64,000 nt of DNA from a virus. The DNA lies in the IMG/VR virus record IMGVR_UViG_3300017917_002434, positions 124,001 to 188,000 of that record, one strand, 5' to 3'. The notes under the pieces are model-generated. The model did no database searches. It saw nothing but the letters and a program-made list of their open reading frames with translations, and had not been told where the DNA came from. Positions within the stretch are counted from its first letter, which is position 1. Each line of letters starts with the position of its first letter. Below are positions 44,587-54,100 of the stretch, one piece after another. The position numbers and the translations under genes are program-made.

Positions 44587-45216
44587 GTGAAAAACTATCT
44601 TAGAGAAAACCTGAGTTTCGACCAAGCACAGTTGGTCCTTGAAAGTACCGAAGATGATAAGGGCGGTAAAACTCTACACCTGAATGGTATCTGTATCCAA
44701 GGCGATATTAGAAACCAAAATCAGAGAGTTTACCCCTCCTCTGAAATCGCTAGGGCTGTCAAAACTGTCAATGATCAAATCGCAGGCGGATACTCGGTTC
44801 TCGGGGAAGTAGATCACCCTGAAGATTTACGTATCAACCTAGACCGTGTCAGCCACATGATTACAAAAATGTGGATGGACGGTCCTAACGGTTATGGAAA
44901 GTTAAAACTCTTACCTACTCCTATGGGACAATTAATTCAAACCATGTTGGAGAGCGGAGTAAAATTAGGCGTAAGTTCAAGGGGTTCCGGTGATGTTGAC
45001 GGGGACGGGCGTGTCAAAGGTTTTGAAATTATTACCGTTGACGTAGTCGCCCAACCATCAGCACCTGGTGCTTATCCAACACCAGTTTATGAACATCTGA
45101 TGAATCAAGCAGGTGGTTACAAGGCATTTAGAATAGCAAAGGAAGTACAAGGCGATCCAAAGGCACAGCAATACATAGCAGAGAGCCTGAAAAAGATTAT
45201 TTCAGGACTCAAATAA
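44587..45216 (+). CDS. 21: Prohead core protease gp21
   Basis: 209 residues, as in T4 gp21 (212). Family signatures: 'LNGICIQGDIRNQNQRVYP', 'GGYSVLGEVDHPEDLRINLD' with the catalytic His (about 77), and 'GVKLGVSSRGSGDVDGDG' with the catalytic Ser (about 130-131); 'ITVDVVAQPSAPGAYP' follows. The GTG start has AGG nearby. It cleaves scaffold and capsid precursors after (L/I)xE. Lies between the acidic core protein and gp22, the T4 order. Confidence 0.94.
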   Translation: MKNYLRENLSFDQAQLVLESTEDDKGGKTLHLNGICIQGDIRNQNQRVYPSSEIARAVKTVNDQIAGGYSVLGEVDHPEDLRINLDRVSHMITKMWMDGPNGYGKLKLLPTPMGQLIQTMLESGVKLGVSSRGSGDVDGDGRVKGFEIITVDVVAQPSAPGAYPTPVYEHLMNQAGGYKAFRIAKEVQGDPKAQQYIAESLKKIISGLK

Positions 45217-45231
45217 CAGTAGGAGAATCAC

Positions 45232-46323
45232 ATGCTAGACATCGTTAAGCAATTATTTGAAAACAATGTGATTTCCGAAGAAATCAAATCGGAAATTGAA
45301 TCCGCTTGGTCAAGCAAAATTCAAGAAACCCGTGATCAAATGACAGCAGAACTTCGTGAAGAGTTCGCACAAAAATACGAACACGATAAAACTGCGATGG
45401 TAGAAGCAGTAGACAAGATGGTCGGTGATCGTCTCCAGGCTGAGCTTGCTGAGCTTGCTGAAGATCGCAATCAACTTATCGAAGCTAAAACCAAATATGC
45501 TAAAAAGATGAAAGACGATTCCGAGAAAATGAAGGAATTCGTTCTACGTCAATTGGCCGCAGAACTTAAAGAACTACACGAAGATCGTAAATCTGTATCT
45601 GAGAATGTTTCTAAACTAGAGAGTTTCATCGTAAATGCTCTAGCTAAAGAAATCGCCGAGTTCCACACAGACAAGAAAGACCTTGTTGATACCAAGGTTA
45701 AGCTCGTCCGTGAGAGCAAAGAGAAATTCGATGCTGTAAAAGCAGAGTTTATCTCTAAAGCTTCTAAGTTAGTCGAAAACGTTGTTATCACTAAGCTAAC
45801 AGCAGAAATGACACAACTTAAGGAAGATATCGAGGCTGCTCGTAAAAACGACTTTGGTCGCAGAATTTTTGAAAGCTTCGCTAGCGAATACGCTTCTAGC
45901 TATCTCAATGAGAAAAGCGAAACTGCTAAACTATTAAGAGTAGTTCAGCAGAAGGAAGCACAACTTGAAGAAGCCTCTAAAGCTATTCAAGAAAAAGAAC
46001 AAATCTTAGAATCTAAGGATCGTGAAATCCGCGTCGTACAAGACATGGCTAAGCGTGAAAAGATCATGAGCGAATTGTTAAATCCGTTAACTGGAGATAA
46101 GAAAACAGTTATGAGTCAACTTCTTGAGTCTGTACAGACTGAAAAGTTGAATACGGCATTTGACAAATATCTCCCAGCCGTTATGGCCGGCGAGGCTCCT
46201 AAAAAGAAGGCACTAACAGAAGGCAAGGAAGTGACAGGCAATAAAGAGGCTACTCAAATCAGCGGTCAGGACAATACTGCTGATATTATACATATCCGCA
46301 AGCTCGCGGGACTTAAAGTTTAA
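45232..46323 (+). CDS. 22: Prohead scaffold protein gp22
   Basis: 363 residues (T4: 269). Almost entirely helical and charged, with long coiled-coil stretches ('ELAELAEDRNQLIEAKTKYA', 'QKEAQLEEASKAIQEKEQIL'). Position between gp21 and gp23 and the 'LLNPLTGDKKTVMSQLLES' C-terminal region support gp22. It forms the internal core and is degraded by gp21. AGGAG precedes the ATG. The C terminus 'ADIIHIRKLAGLKV' may be the capsid-binding end. Confidence 0.9.
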   Translation: MLDIVKQLFENNVISEEIKSEIESAWSSKIQETRDQMTAELREEFAQKYEHDKTAMVEAVDKMVGDRLQAELAELAEDRNQLIEAKTKYAKKMKDDSEKMKEFVLRQLAAELKELHEDRKSVSENVSKLESFIVNALAKEIAEFHTDKKDLVDTKVKLVRESKEKFDAVKAEFISKASKLVENVVITKLTAEMTQLKEDIEAARKNDFGRRIFESFASEYASSYLNEKSETAKLLRVVQQKEAQLEEASKAIQEKEQILESKDREIRVVQDMAKREKIMSELLNPLTGDKKTVMSQLLESVQTEKLNTAFDKYLPAVMAGEAPKKKALTEGKEVTGNKEATQISGQDNTADIIHIRKLAGLKV

Positions 46324-46334
46324 GGAGAACTAAT

Positions 46335-47519
46335 ATGTCAGAACTACTCGAGTCACGCTGGCAGGAAACCAAAGAGGCACTTCTAGAAGGCCTACAAGGA
46401 ACTCGTCGTTCAGTAATGGCCACTACTCTTGAAAATACCCGCAAGTATTTGTCGGAGAGTGCCACTGCTGGTGCTACTTCTGCCGGTAACGTTGCAACCC
46501 TAAATCGTGTGATCCTACCTGTGATCAGACGTGTTATGCCAACAGTCATTGCTAATGAACTAGTTGGTGTACAACCAATGACAGGCCCAGTTGGTCAAAT
46601 CCATACTCTACGTGTTCGTTACAGCGACGCAGTAGGTACAGATGTTACAGCTGGTGATGAGGCTCTAAGCCCATTCAAGATTGCTACTGCTTATTCTAGC
46701 AATCCTTCTGGTACATCACTAGACGGAGTAGCTGCTTCAACAGCAGCGATGGAAGGCGTAGCTGGTCGTAAGATGAGCATCCAAATCCTCAAGCAAACAG
46801 TTGAAGCTAAGACACGTAAATTGTCTGCTCGCTGGACATTTGAGGCTGCTCAAGATGCACAAGCCCAACAAGGCATTGACATCGAAGCAGAAATCATGGC
46901 TGCTTTAGCACAAGAAATCACAGCTGAAATCGACCAAGAGGTTCTAAGCTCACTACGTACCCTAGCTGGTACAGCAGTTGAGACTTATAATCAAGCTGCT
47001 GTATCAGGTACAGCTACATTCGTTGGTGACGAGCATGCCGCATTGGCAGTTCAAATCAACCGTGTTGCTAACTTGATCGCTCAGCGTACACGTCGTGGTG
47101 CTGGTAACTACGCAGTTGTTAGCCCATTCGCACTTACAATTCTTCAATCTGCTACAACTTCTGCGTTCGCAAGAACAACAGAAGGTACTTTTGAAGCTCC
47201 AACAAACACCAAGTTCGTTGGTACATTGAACAGTGCTATGAAAGTGTATGTTGATGCCTACGCAACTGACAGCACAGACGTGCTTATCGGTTACAAAGGT
47301 TCTAGCGAATCTGACGCACCAGCATTCTACTGCCCATACATTCCATTGATGAGCAGCGGTGTTGTGTTAGATCCAGCAACTTTCGAACCAGTCGTAAGCT
47401 TCATGACACGTTATGGTTATGTTGAGTTGACAAATACAGCTTCTTCTCTAGGTAACGCAGCTGACTACCTAGGTAAAGTTGATATTTCTACCAACTACGC
47501 TAACGTTAAGTTTAGCTAA
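46335..47519 (+). CDS. 23: Major capsid protein gp23 (compact form)
   Basis: 394 residues, much shorter than T4 gp23 (521) and than most marine T4-like gp23 proteins known to me. Conserved parts: 'LNRVILPVIRRVMPTVIANE', 'LVGVQPMTGPVGQIHTLRVR', 'ARWTFEAAQDAQAQQGID', 'AEIDQEVLSSLRTLAG' and 'SFMTRYGYVELTNTASSLG'. An expected gp21 cleavage site, 'YLSE' followed by 'SATAG', lies after residue 41, giving a mature protein of about 353 residues. The T4 insertion domain seems absent. Codons look optimised for strong expression, and a good terminator follows. AAGGAG precedes the ATG. Confidence 0.96.
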   Translation: MSELLESRWQETKEALLEGLQGTRRSVMATTLENTRKYLSESATAGATSAGNVATLNRVILPVIRRVMPTVIANELVGVQPMTGPVGQIHTLRVRYSDAVGTDVTAGDEALSPFKIATAYSSNPSGTSLDGVAASTAAMEGVAGRKMSIQILKQTVEAKTRKLSARWTFEAAQDAQAQQGIDIEAEIMAALAQEITAEIDQEVLSSLRTLAGTAVETYNQAAVSGTATFVGDEHAALAVQINRVANLIAQRTRRGAGNYAVVSPFALTILQSATTSAFARTTEGTFEAPTNTKFVGTLNSAMKVYVDAYATDSTDVLIGYKGSSESDAPAFYCPYIPLMSSGVVLDPATFEPVVSFMTRYGYVELTNTASSLGNAADYLGKVDISTNYANVKFS

Positions 47520-47545
47520 TCTAGCAAAAACATTTTTAATGTTTC

Positions 47546-47569
47546 AAAAAGGCTCTTCGGAGCCTTTTT
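47546..47569 (+). terminator. Rho-independent terminator after gp23
   Basis: AAAAA, then GGCTC, a TTCG tetraloop, GAGCC, then TTTTT. A textbook intrinsic terminator 27 nt after the gp23 stop; the A/T flanks could make it bidirectional. Confidence 0.92.
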
Positions 47570-47575
47570 GTTTGG

Positions 47576-47583
47576 CTTAAATA
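47576..47583 (+). promoter_or_regulatory. Late-promoter-like box CTTAAATA abutting a start codon
   Basis: CTTAAATA, 6 nt after the gp23 terminator and 5 nt before the ATG at 47589. No Shine-Dalgarno is visible. Confidence 0.5.
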
Positions 47584-47588
47584 TCGGT

Positions 47589-47858
47589 ATGCGTGTTGAA
47601 TCAGAAAATGACTTTCCAGAACTCAGGCGACAGATATCTGTATGGCGTCGAAAGTTTTCAATGTTCACCCACGACGTAAATCATATAGAGCATACTATAG
47701 AAAATCATATACAAAATTTTTCAGTTGCTGGTGTACACTACAGACAAACGAAAAGTAAAAAATATCTAGAAATCGCACAGAAAGAACTAGACGAAATCAA
47801 CAGAATAGTAGCCATAGCTGAAAAGATGGAACTGATGTCCTTACTCAGCCGCGGATAA
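47589..47858 (+). CDS. Small helical protein after gp23, unknown
   Basis: 89 residues from ATG 47589. A TTG at 47568 in the same frame would lie in the terminator T-run and upstream of the late box, so it is rejected. The sequence is helical and charged ('ESENDFPELRRQISVWRRKF', 'FTHDVNHIEHTIENHIQNFS', 'YLEIAQKELDEINRIVAIAE'). No family recognised. It is flanked by its own late box and by a second late box overlapping its stop codon, so it forms a one-gene transcription unit between capsid and fibre modules. Confidence 0.7.
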   Translation: MRVESENDFPELRRQISVWRRKFSMFTHDVNHIEHTIENHIQNFSVAGVHYRQTKSKKYLEIAQKELDEINRIVAIAEKMELMSLLSRG

Positions 47859-47861
47859 ATA
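47854..47861 (+). promoter_or_regulatory. Late-promoter box GATAAATA
   Basis: GATAAATA overlapping the TAA stop of the preceding small gene; one mismatch to consensus. It leads an 82-nt structured leader. Confidence 0.65.
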
Positions 47862-47943
47862 AAGTATCTAGAGCGTACTCACAGAGTAACTTATGCGGTA
47901 ACCCACCGCGTAGACCTAGAACGTCAAATTAAGGAGAAAACAA
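47862..47943 (+). promoter_or_regulatory. Structured 5' leader, three-way junction
   Basis: TCTAG (47867-47871, extendable by GT across a bulge) pairs with CTAGA (47916-47920, plus AC). It encloses two hairpins: TACTC/GAGTA with an ACA loop (47876-47888) and ATGCGGT/ACCGCGT (47893-47911, one G-U pair, AACCC loop). AAGGAG for the next gene lies just after. May set mRNA stability or translation. Confidence 0.5.
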
Positions 47944-48351
47944 ATGGGACGTCCATTAAGAAAAGATGTACTTGGTACTGACGCTATCGGTACTCCAGCG
48001 ACAAGCAGCACAGGTGTTAGAGTTGAAGCCTACGCAGGAGGAACAGCATACACTGATGCTACTTACAATGCTTCAACAAATTACGCATACATTTACAAAC
48101 AACGCGGTGCTAAAACTTTTGTTCTAAAAAATCAAGCTGGAACAATTCTAGGACCATGCGTACTTCAATCTGCCATTCCAGACGGAAACGGAGAAATGAG
48201 ATTGAACGGTTATGTTGGCGGAAACGCTTCTGCTCCAACACCCATTGCTAAAATCACAAAGCGTGTAGCTACTGATTTTAATAACAATCGTTATACTTGG
48301 GTTCTAGTCAACGACTCTACCAGCGATTACATTCAACTAACCGCTATCTAA
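47944..48351 (+). CDS. Structural protein, possible capsid decoration or fibre component
   Basis: 135 residues, beginning 'MGRPLRKDVLGTDAIGTPAT', with a beta-rich body ('YKQRGAKTFVLKNQAGTILG', 'NRYTWVLVNDSTSDYIQLTA'). The N-terminal 'GRPLRKDVLGT' looks like that of small structural proteins in marine T4-like phages, but I cannot name the family. Strong AAGGAG ribosome site, a late promoter and a structured leader suggest high late expression, as expected of a virion protein. Confidence 0.7.
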   Translation: MGRPLRKDVLGTDAIGTPATSSTGVRVEAYAGGTAYTDATYNASTNYAYIYKQRGAKTFVLKNQAGTILGPCVLQSAIPDGNGEMRLNGYVGGNASAPTPIAKITKRVATDFNNNRYTWVLVNDSTSDYIQLTAI

Positions 48352-48365
48352 TCTAGGACAGAGTC

Positions 48366-49904
48366 ATGGCACAAGTTTTACAGACTAATTGCGATTATAA
48401 GATAAAAACGCAAGTTGGCGGTCGTATCACTCTAGATACGAACGAAGTATTAGTCACGGGCAACTTACGTGTTGAAGGCGATTATGTTACTGTAAACGTA
48501 ACCAACTTAGATGTAGAAGATAACATCATCACTGTAAACAATGGCGAGACAGGAGACGGTGTTACTGAAGGTTATGCGGGCATTCAAGTAGATAGAGGCT
48601 TTAGCAACGACTCTACTAGAAACGCATTTCCAACATTTTGGTATGATGAATCTGCCGGTACTTGGGAAATCGTAACCACTGCCGGCGGATTAATTTCCTA
48701 TGTAGATAGTAATTTAAAACTAAGAAAACTATTAACTAATCCATTTATCGATAACGGAGATTTAACTGTTATCGGGTCTGGATTAGGTGTTATCTCTGTC
48801 GCAGGCACAACTAATTACGAAAATCAAGTTACACAAGATGACGACATTCCTAACAAAAGATATGTTGATGTAGCTATTCGAAATAGACAACCTGACAACG
48901 AAATTAAAAGAGACGATACCTATGTTGTTGTACAAGACGTAGACGGCGGTGCTAGTGCTATATCACTGATGTCAATTCAGTTAGCACAGGTAACCGTTCC
49001 GGGTGCTAATTATTCGGTCAATGATGAATTATTATTAGTTGGCGGTACTACACGTCGAGATGGAAAAATTAGAGTAGATTCTGTAGACCTTAGCGGTGCT
49101 ATATTGACATTTACAGTTATCGATGGTGGATTATTTTCAGCTATACCCCCTTCAATTTATAACGTTTCAACAACTACTAATGGTCTAGGTTTTGGTGCCA
49201 AGTTTGATGTTATATGGGGAGTTGAGGAAGTTGAAATTATTAATCCTGGTAACGATTACGAAACTGTTACAGTAAACTTTCAACCAGGCACAGACCTTGG
49301 TGCGGGAATACTTACCGCAGCAGCCCTAGCGACAGTTAATTTAGATGTATTTTCAATTGATTATCGAACAGTTACATCGATCACAGTAAATTCACCAGGC
49401 GAATATGATTATGTTCCATTAATAACATTCAGTGCCGGAGCAAATCCGTCATTAACTGAAAGCCAAGTTCGTGTTGTTGTGGATGGAATATTATCTTCGA
49501 CATTCTATGAAGATAGAGTAAAAATACAAGATTTCGAAATAGAAGACAATGAAATAACAAACACCGTTACTAATTCAAACATCAAATTAACAACTTTAGG
49601 AACTGGTAAAGTAGAAGTTAATAGAGGTATCCAGTTTGAAGCACAGGCTACACCTAGTGCTGCTTTAAATTATGTAGCAGGCTCAACAGTGTTATTTGGA
49701 AACCCAAATGATGATGTATTAGTAAGACCAACACCAGGAGGTACTGGTTTATATTTTAATAACCTCAAACAAAGTTTAAGTTGGGATCAATGGGTAATCA
49801 ATAACCCTGTATCACAAAATACTCCTGCGAATCTTTTAACCTATCCGGTTAAAAACGAATTAATAAGTAAACAAAAAGCACTTGTAATGAGTATGCTTTT
49901 TTGA
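48366..49904 (+). CDS. Fibre-like structural protein
   Basis: 512 residues, beta-rich. N terminus 'LVTGNLRVEGDYVTVNVTNL' and 'DVEDNIITVNNGETG' resembles a segment of the minus-strand fibre at 1-1783 ('LTVLGNMVSVDVSTLRVEDK'). 'EIINPGNDYETVTVNF' and 'ITVNSPGEYDYVPLITF' are copies of the INPGxGY motif seen in the giant protein and at 50282. 'SNIKLTTLGTGKVEVNRG' matches the SNxxLxxxGTGKV motif of the two giant fibres. AGGA precedes the ATG. Likely a fibre or fibre-associated virion protein sharing modules with its neighbours. Confidence 0.72.
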   Translation: MAQVLQTNCDYKIKTQVGGRITLDTNEVLVTGNLRVEGDYVTVNVTNLDVEDNIITVNNGETGDGVTEGYAGIQVDRGFSNDSTRNAFPTFWYDESAGTWEIVTTAGGLISYVDSNLKLRKLLTNPFIDNGDLTVIGSGLGVISVAGTTNYENQVTQDDDIPNKRYVDVAIRNRQPDNEIKRDDTYVVVQDVDGGASAISLMSIQLAQVTVPGANYSVNDELLLVGGTTRRDGKIRVDSVDLSGAILTFTVIDGGLFSAIPPSIYNVSTTTNGLGFGAKFDVIWGVEEVEIINPGNDYETVTVNFQPGTDLGAGILTAAALATVNLDVFSIDYRTVTSITVNSPGEYDYVPLITFSAGANPSLTESQVRVVVDGILSSTFYEDRVKIQDFEIEDNEITNTVTNSNIKLTTLGTGKVEVNRGIQFEAQATPSAALNYVAGSTVLFGNPNDDVLVRPTPGGTGLYFNNLKQSLSWDQWVINNPVSQNTPANLLTYPVKNELISKQKALVMSMLF

Positions 49905-49913
49905 GGATCAAAA

Positions 49914-50285
49914 ATGATAGAAAATAAATTATTAACAGTCGATATAGAAACAGTTTTTACAGCACCAGGGACGCCAGGAGATTTAAATTCTCAAAGTGCT
50001 GTGACTACAATGATATTCTGTAACGTTGCTGATCCCGATGATTCAACCCTTGCTTTAACTACAGGTGCTGCCGGAGGCGATACTAATATTGATGTTTATC
50101 TCGTAAAAGCAGGTGCCGCTGCCGATCCTTTAGTTAATGCTATAATTAAATCATTGAGAATACCAGCAGGCGAAACTGTATTTTTTGACACAGAAAGAGT
50201 AGTATTAGGAGCAGGAGATAGTATACGTGCCCGTGCTTCAGAAAATAGTAAAATCGTTGTTACTGTGAGTGTACTGCCAGTATGA
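49914..50285 (+). CDS. Small beta-sandwich-like structural protein
   Basis: 123 residues, no named family. The C-terminal half ('KSLRIPAGETVFFDTERVVL', 'GAGDSIRARASENSKIVVTV') lines up with the small protein at 63351-63680 ('KDVTIPPNQSLRVINGGEKL'), so the two look like distant paralogues on either side of the giant fibres. GAGG precedes the ATG. Its stop overlaps the next start (ATGA), so it is co-translated with the 282-residue protein. Confidence 0.7.
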   Translation: MIENKLLTVDIETVFTAPGTPGDLNSQSAVTTMIFCNVADPDDSTLALTTGAAGGDTNIDVYLVKAGAAADPLVNAIIKSLRIPAGETVFFDTERVVLGAGDSIRARASENSKIVVTVSVLPV

Positions 50286-51130
50286 AATATCTTAAAAGTC
50301 AAAATCTTTCAAAGTATACTCCTAATGATAAAACTTTTATCATTCAGTATCCGACTAATCAAGTTAATATCGAATCTAAAAGCGGTATTAAATTGCCTAC
50401 CGGAGAACAAATATTTAGACCGTATTATCCCACCGAAGGTATGTTACGCTACAATGTTGATCCCAACAGCGGACACGAAATAGCAGATACGGCAGTATAT
50501 TGGGATCCTACGAGACCAGTAGGTTTCGAAATATATTATGAAGGCCAGTGGTATCCTTTAAGAGCACAAGGACCTGCTCGTGTCCGAAAAGAAAATCTAG
50601 GTGTAGGTAATTGGGACGCAGTTACGCAACCTAATGAAGATATCAGTAAATGGTTTCCTATAAGCGGAAATCCTTTGCCGTATGTTCCAGGATTAGAACA
50701 AGGCCACGATCCTTTAGATTATGTTGATAACATGATCGTTATCGTAGAAAACGTATTCCAGGTATCTGGAACAAACTTTACACTAGAAGAATCAGACGGC
50801 ATTGTTGTAGGAGTAGAAGTAGTCACTGGCGGTACAGGGTTGGCTCCTAGTAGCACTACTATACCCGTAACATTTAGTGCTCCTGATATCGCAGGAGTAA
50901 CTGCTACAGGACTAGGAACTACAGACGGAGCCGGAGTAATTACAGAAATTAATATTACTAACCCTGGTAGTGGATACACAGGAGCAACTACTCCTACTGT
51001 TACAGTAACAGGCGAAACTGGTCCTAGCACATACAATGTAAAAATTGCCAAGCCAGGCTGGCACATTAAATTTTTATCAGCTGTACCTGATACAAAACCA
51101 GTAATTGTTTATTTCGGGTACGATCAATAA
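50282..51130 (+). CDS. Structural protein with INPGxGYT repeat
   Basis: 282 residues. N-terminal part 'FIIQYPTNQVNIESKSGIKL' and 'PTEGMLRYNVDPNSGHEIAD' resembles fibre C-terminal caps ('LPxGTxxxRPxxxxGxLRYN') of the giant fibres. The C-terminal half has 'NITNPGSGYTGATTPTVTV', shared with the giant minus-strand protein. The end 'AKPGWHIKFLSAVPDTKPVI' is not recognised. Overlaps the upstream gene by ATGA. Probably a virion protein of the fibre module. Confidence 0.68.
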   Translation: MKYLKSQNLSKYTPNDKTFIIQYPTNQVNIESKSGIKLPTGEQIFRPYYPTEGMLRYNVDPNSGHEIADTAVYWDPTRPVGFEIYYEGQWYPLRAQGPARVRKENLGVGNWDAVTQPNEDISKWFPISGNPLPYVPGLEQGHDPLDYVDNMIVIVENVFQVSGTNFTLEESDGIVVGVEVVTGGTGLAPSSTTIPVTFSAPDIAGVTATGLGTTDGAGVITEINITNPGSGYTGATTPTVTVTGETGPSTYNVKIAKPGWHIKFLSAVPDTKPVIVYFGYDQ

Positions 51131-51145
51131 TCACAACATCGCTCC

Positions 51146-51153
51146 GATAAATA
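51146..51153 (+). promoter_or_regulatory. Late-promoter box GATAAATA before giant fibre 1
   Basis: GATAAATA, one mismatch, 18 nt before the TTG start at 51172, with AAGGGG between. Confidence 0.65.
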
Positions 51154-51171
51154 TCAAATAAGGGGCGTATT

Positions 51172-54100
51172 TTGGCAGATCTAGGTAGAATTTCCGGTCC
51201 AATGCTTAAGGCCAACCTTGAAAGGTTGGGCGTTGATCTCGTCTTCGAAAATCAGTTCGGAGATAATAATCTTTATCTTGATGTAAATTCTAGAAAGATT
51301 GGTATCAACACCAATGCCATGCCTCGAGAGTTAACTGTAGACGGCACATTAGGTACAATCGGTCTCATCGTCGACAACGACGCACAACTAACTAATCTAT
51401 ATCTTGATGGCGACACTGGAACTATAACTAGCTACACAGGCGATGTTACTATTCAGGCCACTGGCACCCTGTTTGCTGATATCTTAGAAACTCCTAGTTT
51501 AATTTTTAATGATAATTATATCCAAGGTGTTATTAGTAATGAAAACATAGAACTAGTACCGCACGGTACAGGTAAAGTATTGCTAGATGGCAATGCTGTT
51601 ATCTCCGGTAACGTACAAGGCGATTCAAATTTGATTATCAAAGGTGATATAACTTTTGGTAACGATATAAACACCGATACCGTAAACATCACAACAGAAA
51701 TAGCAGGAAATTTAGATCCTAAAATCAATGAAGTTTACAATATAGGTAGACCAGATAAAAAATGGGACGAGCTACACAGTGAACTAGTTAACGGTGAATT
51801 TTTAATCACTGAAGATCTAACAGCAGTAGCTAATGTTAATTCTAATGCTGCGAAACGTCCAGGTAATTCTTATTTTGTCAGTACTTTAGGTGTTGACAGC
51901 GGTATCTGGAATGACGGTACACACCAGCTTGGCGGATTTAGAACTATCAAACATGCGTTAAGTTTTGCCACTGCCGGCGATACTGTGACAATATATCCCG
52001 GAGTCTACCAAGAAACATTTCCTTTAGAAGTACCGGAAGGAGTCACAGTCAACGGTACAAATATTCGAACAGTCATTATTGAACCAGATTCAAGCAGCGA
52101 ATTTAAAGATTGTTTCCTATTAAATGCTGGATCTACCGTCTCTAATCTCACAGTAAGAGATTTCTTTTATAATAGTTCAACTGATGAAGGTTATGGATTT
52201 AGATTCGCTCCGAACTACGATGCTACTGAACGTTCACCATACGTACAAAATATAACAGTTATTACTAAAGAAATTCCTAACACATTATTGCCTGGAGCGA
52301 TATATGTTGATCCGGAAGGTCTTGGTCTTTCATTTGACACATACGGAGTAACCGTAAGTAAGTCTGGTCACAGCGAAGCATTAGTACAAAGCTGGGTTGG
52401 AAAAACGATGGCAACTTATTTCGGTCCATCATTTCCTGTTACATTTTATACTATTACAGGATACGAACCATCAGTCCAAGATCCGACTCAGTTGTGGAAT
52501 CTTATTCTAGCTGAACCGTTTAATCCTTTACAGCAGGGATTTTCTTTCTCAATATATCCAAGCGGGACAACATTTATACTTCCTCCTAATGATTATGATA
52601 TGACAGGAGCTTCGATTGGAGAACCTTGGGTAGCTTATTTCAAAACTAATTTACCACTAGATTTTAATACCGTGGTCGGTCAAGGTTGGTCTATTAATAA
52701 CAATGGAGTTGTTTATGTTATAGATTATGTGATCCAAGATCCTATTAACACTAACATGTGGAGAATATATGTAACAACTTCGTTAGTTCCAGCATCAGGG
52801 ATTCCTATATTTTCATCTCCGTCTGGGTCTGCCGGAGCACCGGCAGGACGAGGTGCTCTAGTCGACGGCAGTAATGCCGTACCTCAGTCTATCACGGCTA
52901 GTATGCTGTTCCATTCTGTGACATTTATAGTTCCTAATTCTGTCGGGTTATACATGACCAACGGTGTTAGGGTAGAGTGGCTGAATTCATTTACGTATTT
53001 TGCTTCTAAAGGTCTGTATGCTACTAACGGTAGTACCGGAAGATTGAGCCCGGACGGGTCTACTATGCTGTATGGAGCTGAACTTCGAAGTATAGGATCG
53101 GCTAACGTCTACGGTTTAGTCGGTGCTGAAGGTGACGGCAGCAGTGTATTGATGTATCTTATCAATCATAACTTTGCCTATATCGGAACAGGTACTAGTT
53201 CAATAAATGATGACACGGCTGTAGTTCAAGCTGACGAAACAGTGACAATTAACGGTGCTAGAATTTATTGGCAAAGCGACGATCATAAAGGAAATTTTCG
53301 AGTAGGCGAAGCATTTTTCGTAAATCAAGAAACAGGATTTGTAACATTTAACGGTATAGGTCAAAGTGTCAGCGGTATAAATGAAATAATTTTTTCAGCA
53401 GGCGACGATATCACGATTCTAAATGCTGAACGTATCGAAACTGGTGATGTTGTATTCCAAGGAAATCTTCTATCGACCGCTACAGGCGATCTAAATATCA
53501 AATCCGCCCTAGCACCGCAGACTTTACAGACAAGTAATATCGCAGGTAACCTAGATGTTACCGGCAATATTAGTATAGATGGAACTATCAATATCGGTAA
53601 TGCCGGTGCTATAGATACTGTAACATTCGCCAGCGAAGTCGACAGTGATATTATTCCTAAATTTCCTAACAGTTCGTCTTTAGGTATTACAGCGTTAGCA
53701 TGGAATTCTATCTGGTTAGGGCAAGCAGACTTCAACGATATTGTTATAAACGATAATAAGATTTACACAACAACGTCAAACAGCAATTTAGAATTATATG
53801 CTGCCGGAACAGGAAAAGTAGTATTCAATGCGTTACAAGTAGAAACAGGTTTTGATGCTGTTAATATTGTAAATCTAGATGACATAAACATCATAGGAAC
53901 ATTTTCGCAGACAGGAAATCAAACTCGTACTGGCAACACAACAATAACAGGCGATTATCAATTATCTAATACTCTAACATTGTCAGTGCCTAGTTTAAGT
54001 TTTGGAGATATTTCTGTAGATAGCAATGTAATATCAACAGTACAATCAAACGCTGATCTACAATTATTAGCCAGCGGTACTGGTAATATCTATGTTCCAA

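Noticed and set aside
47568-47588. TTG start extending the small gene after gp23
   Set aside because: It lies in the T-run of the terminator and upstream of the late box; ATG 47589 is better.
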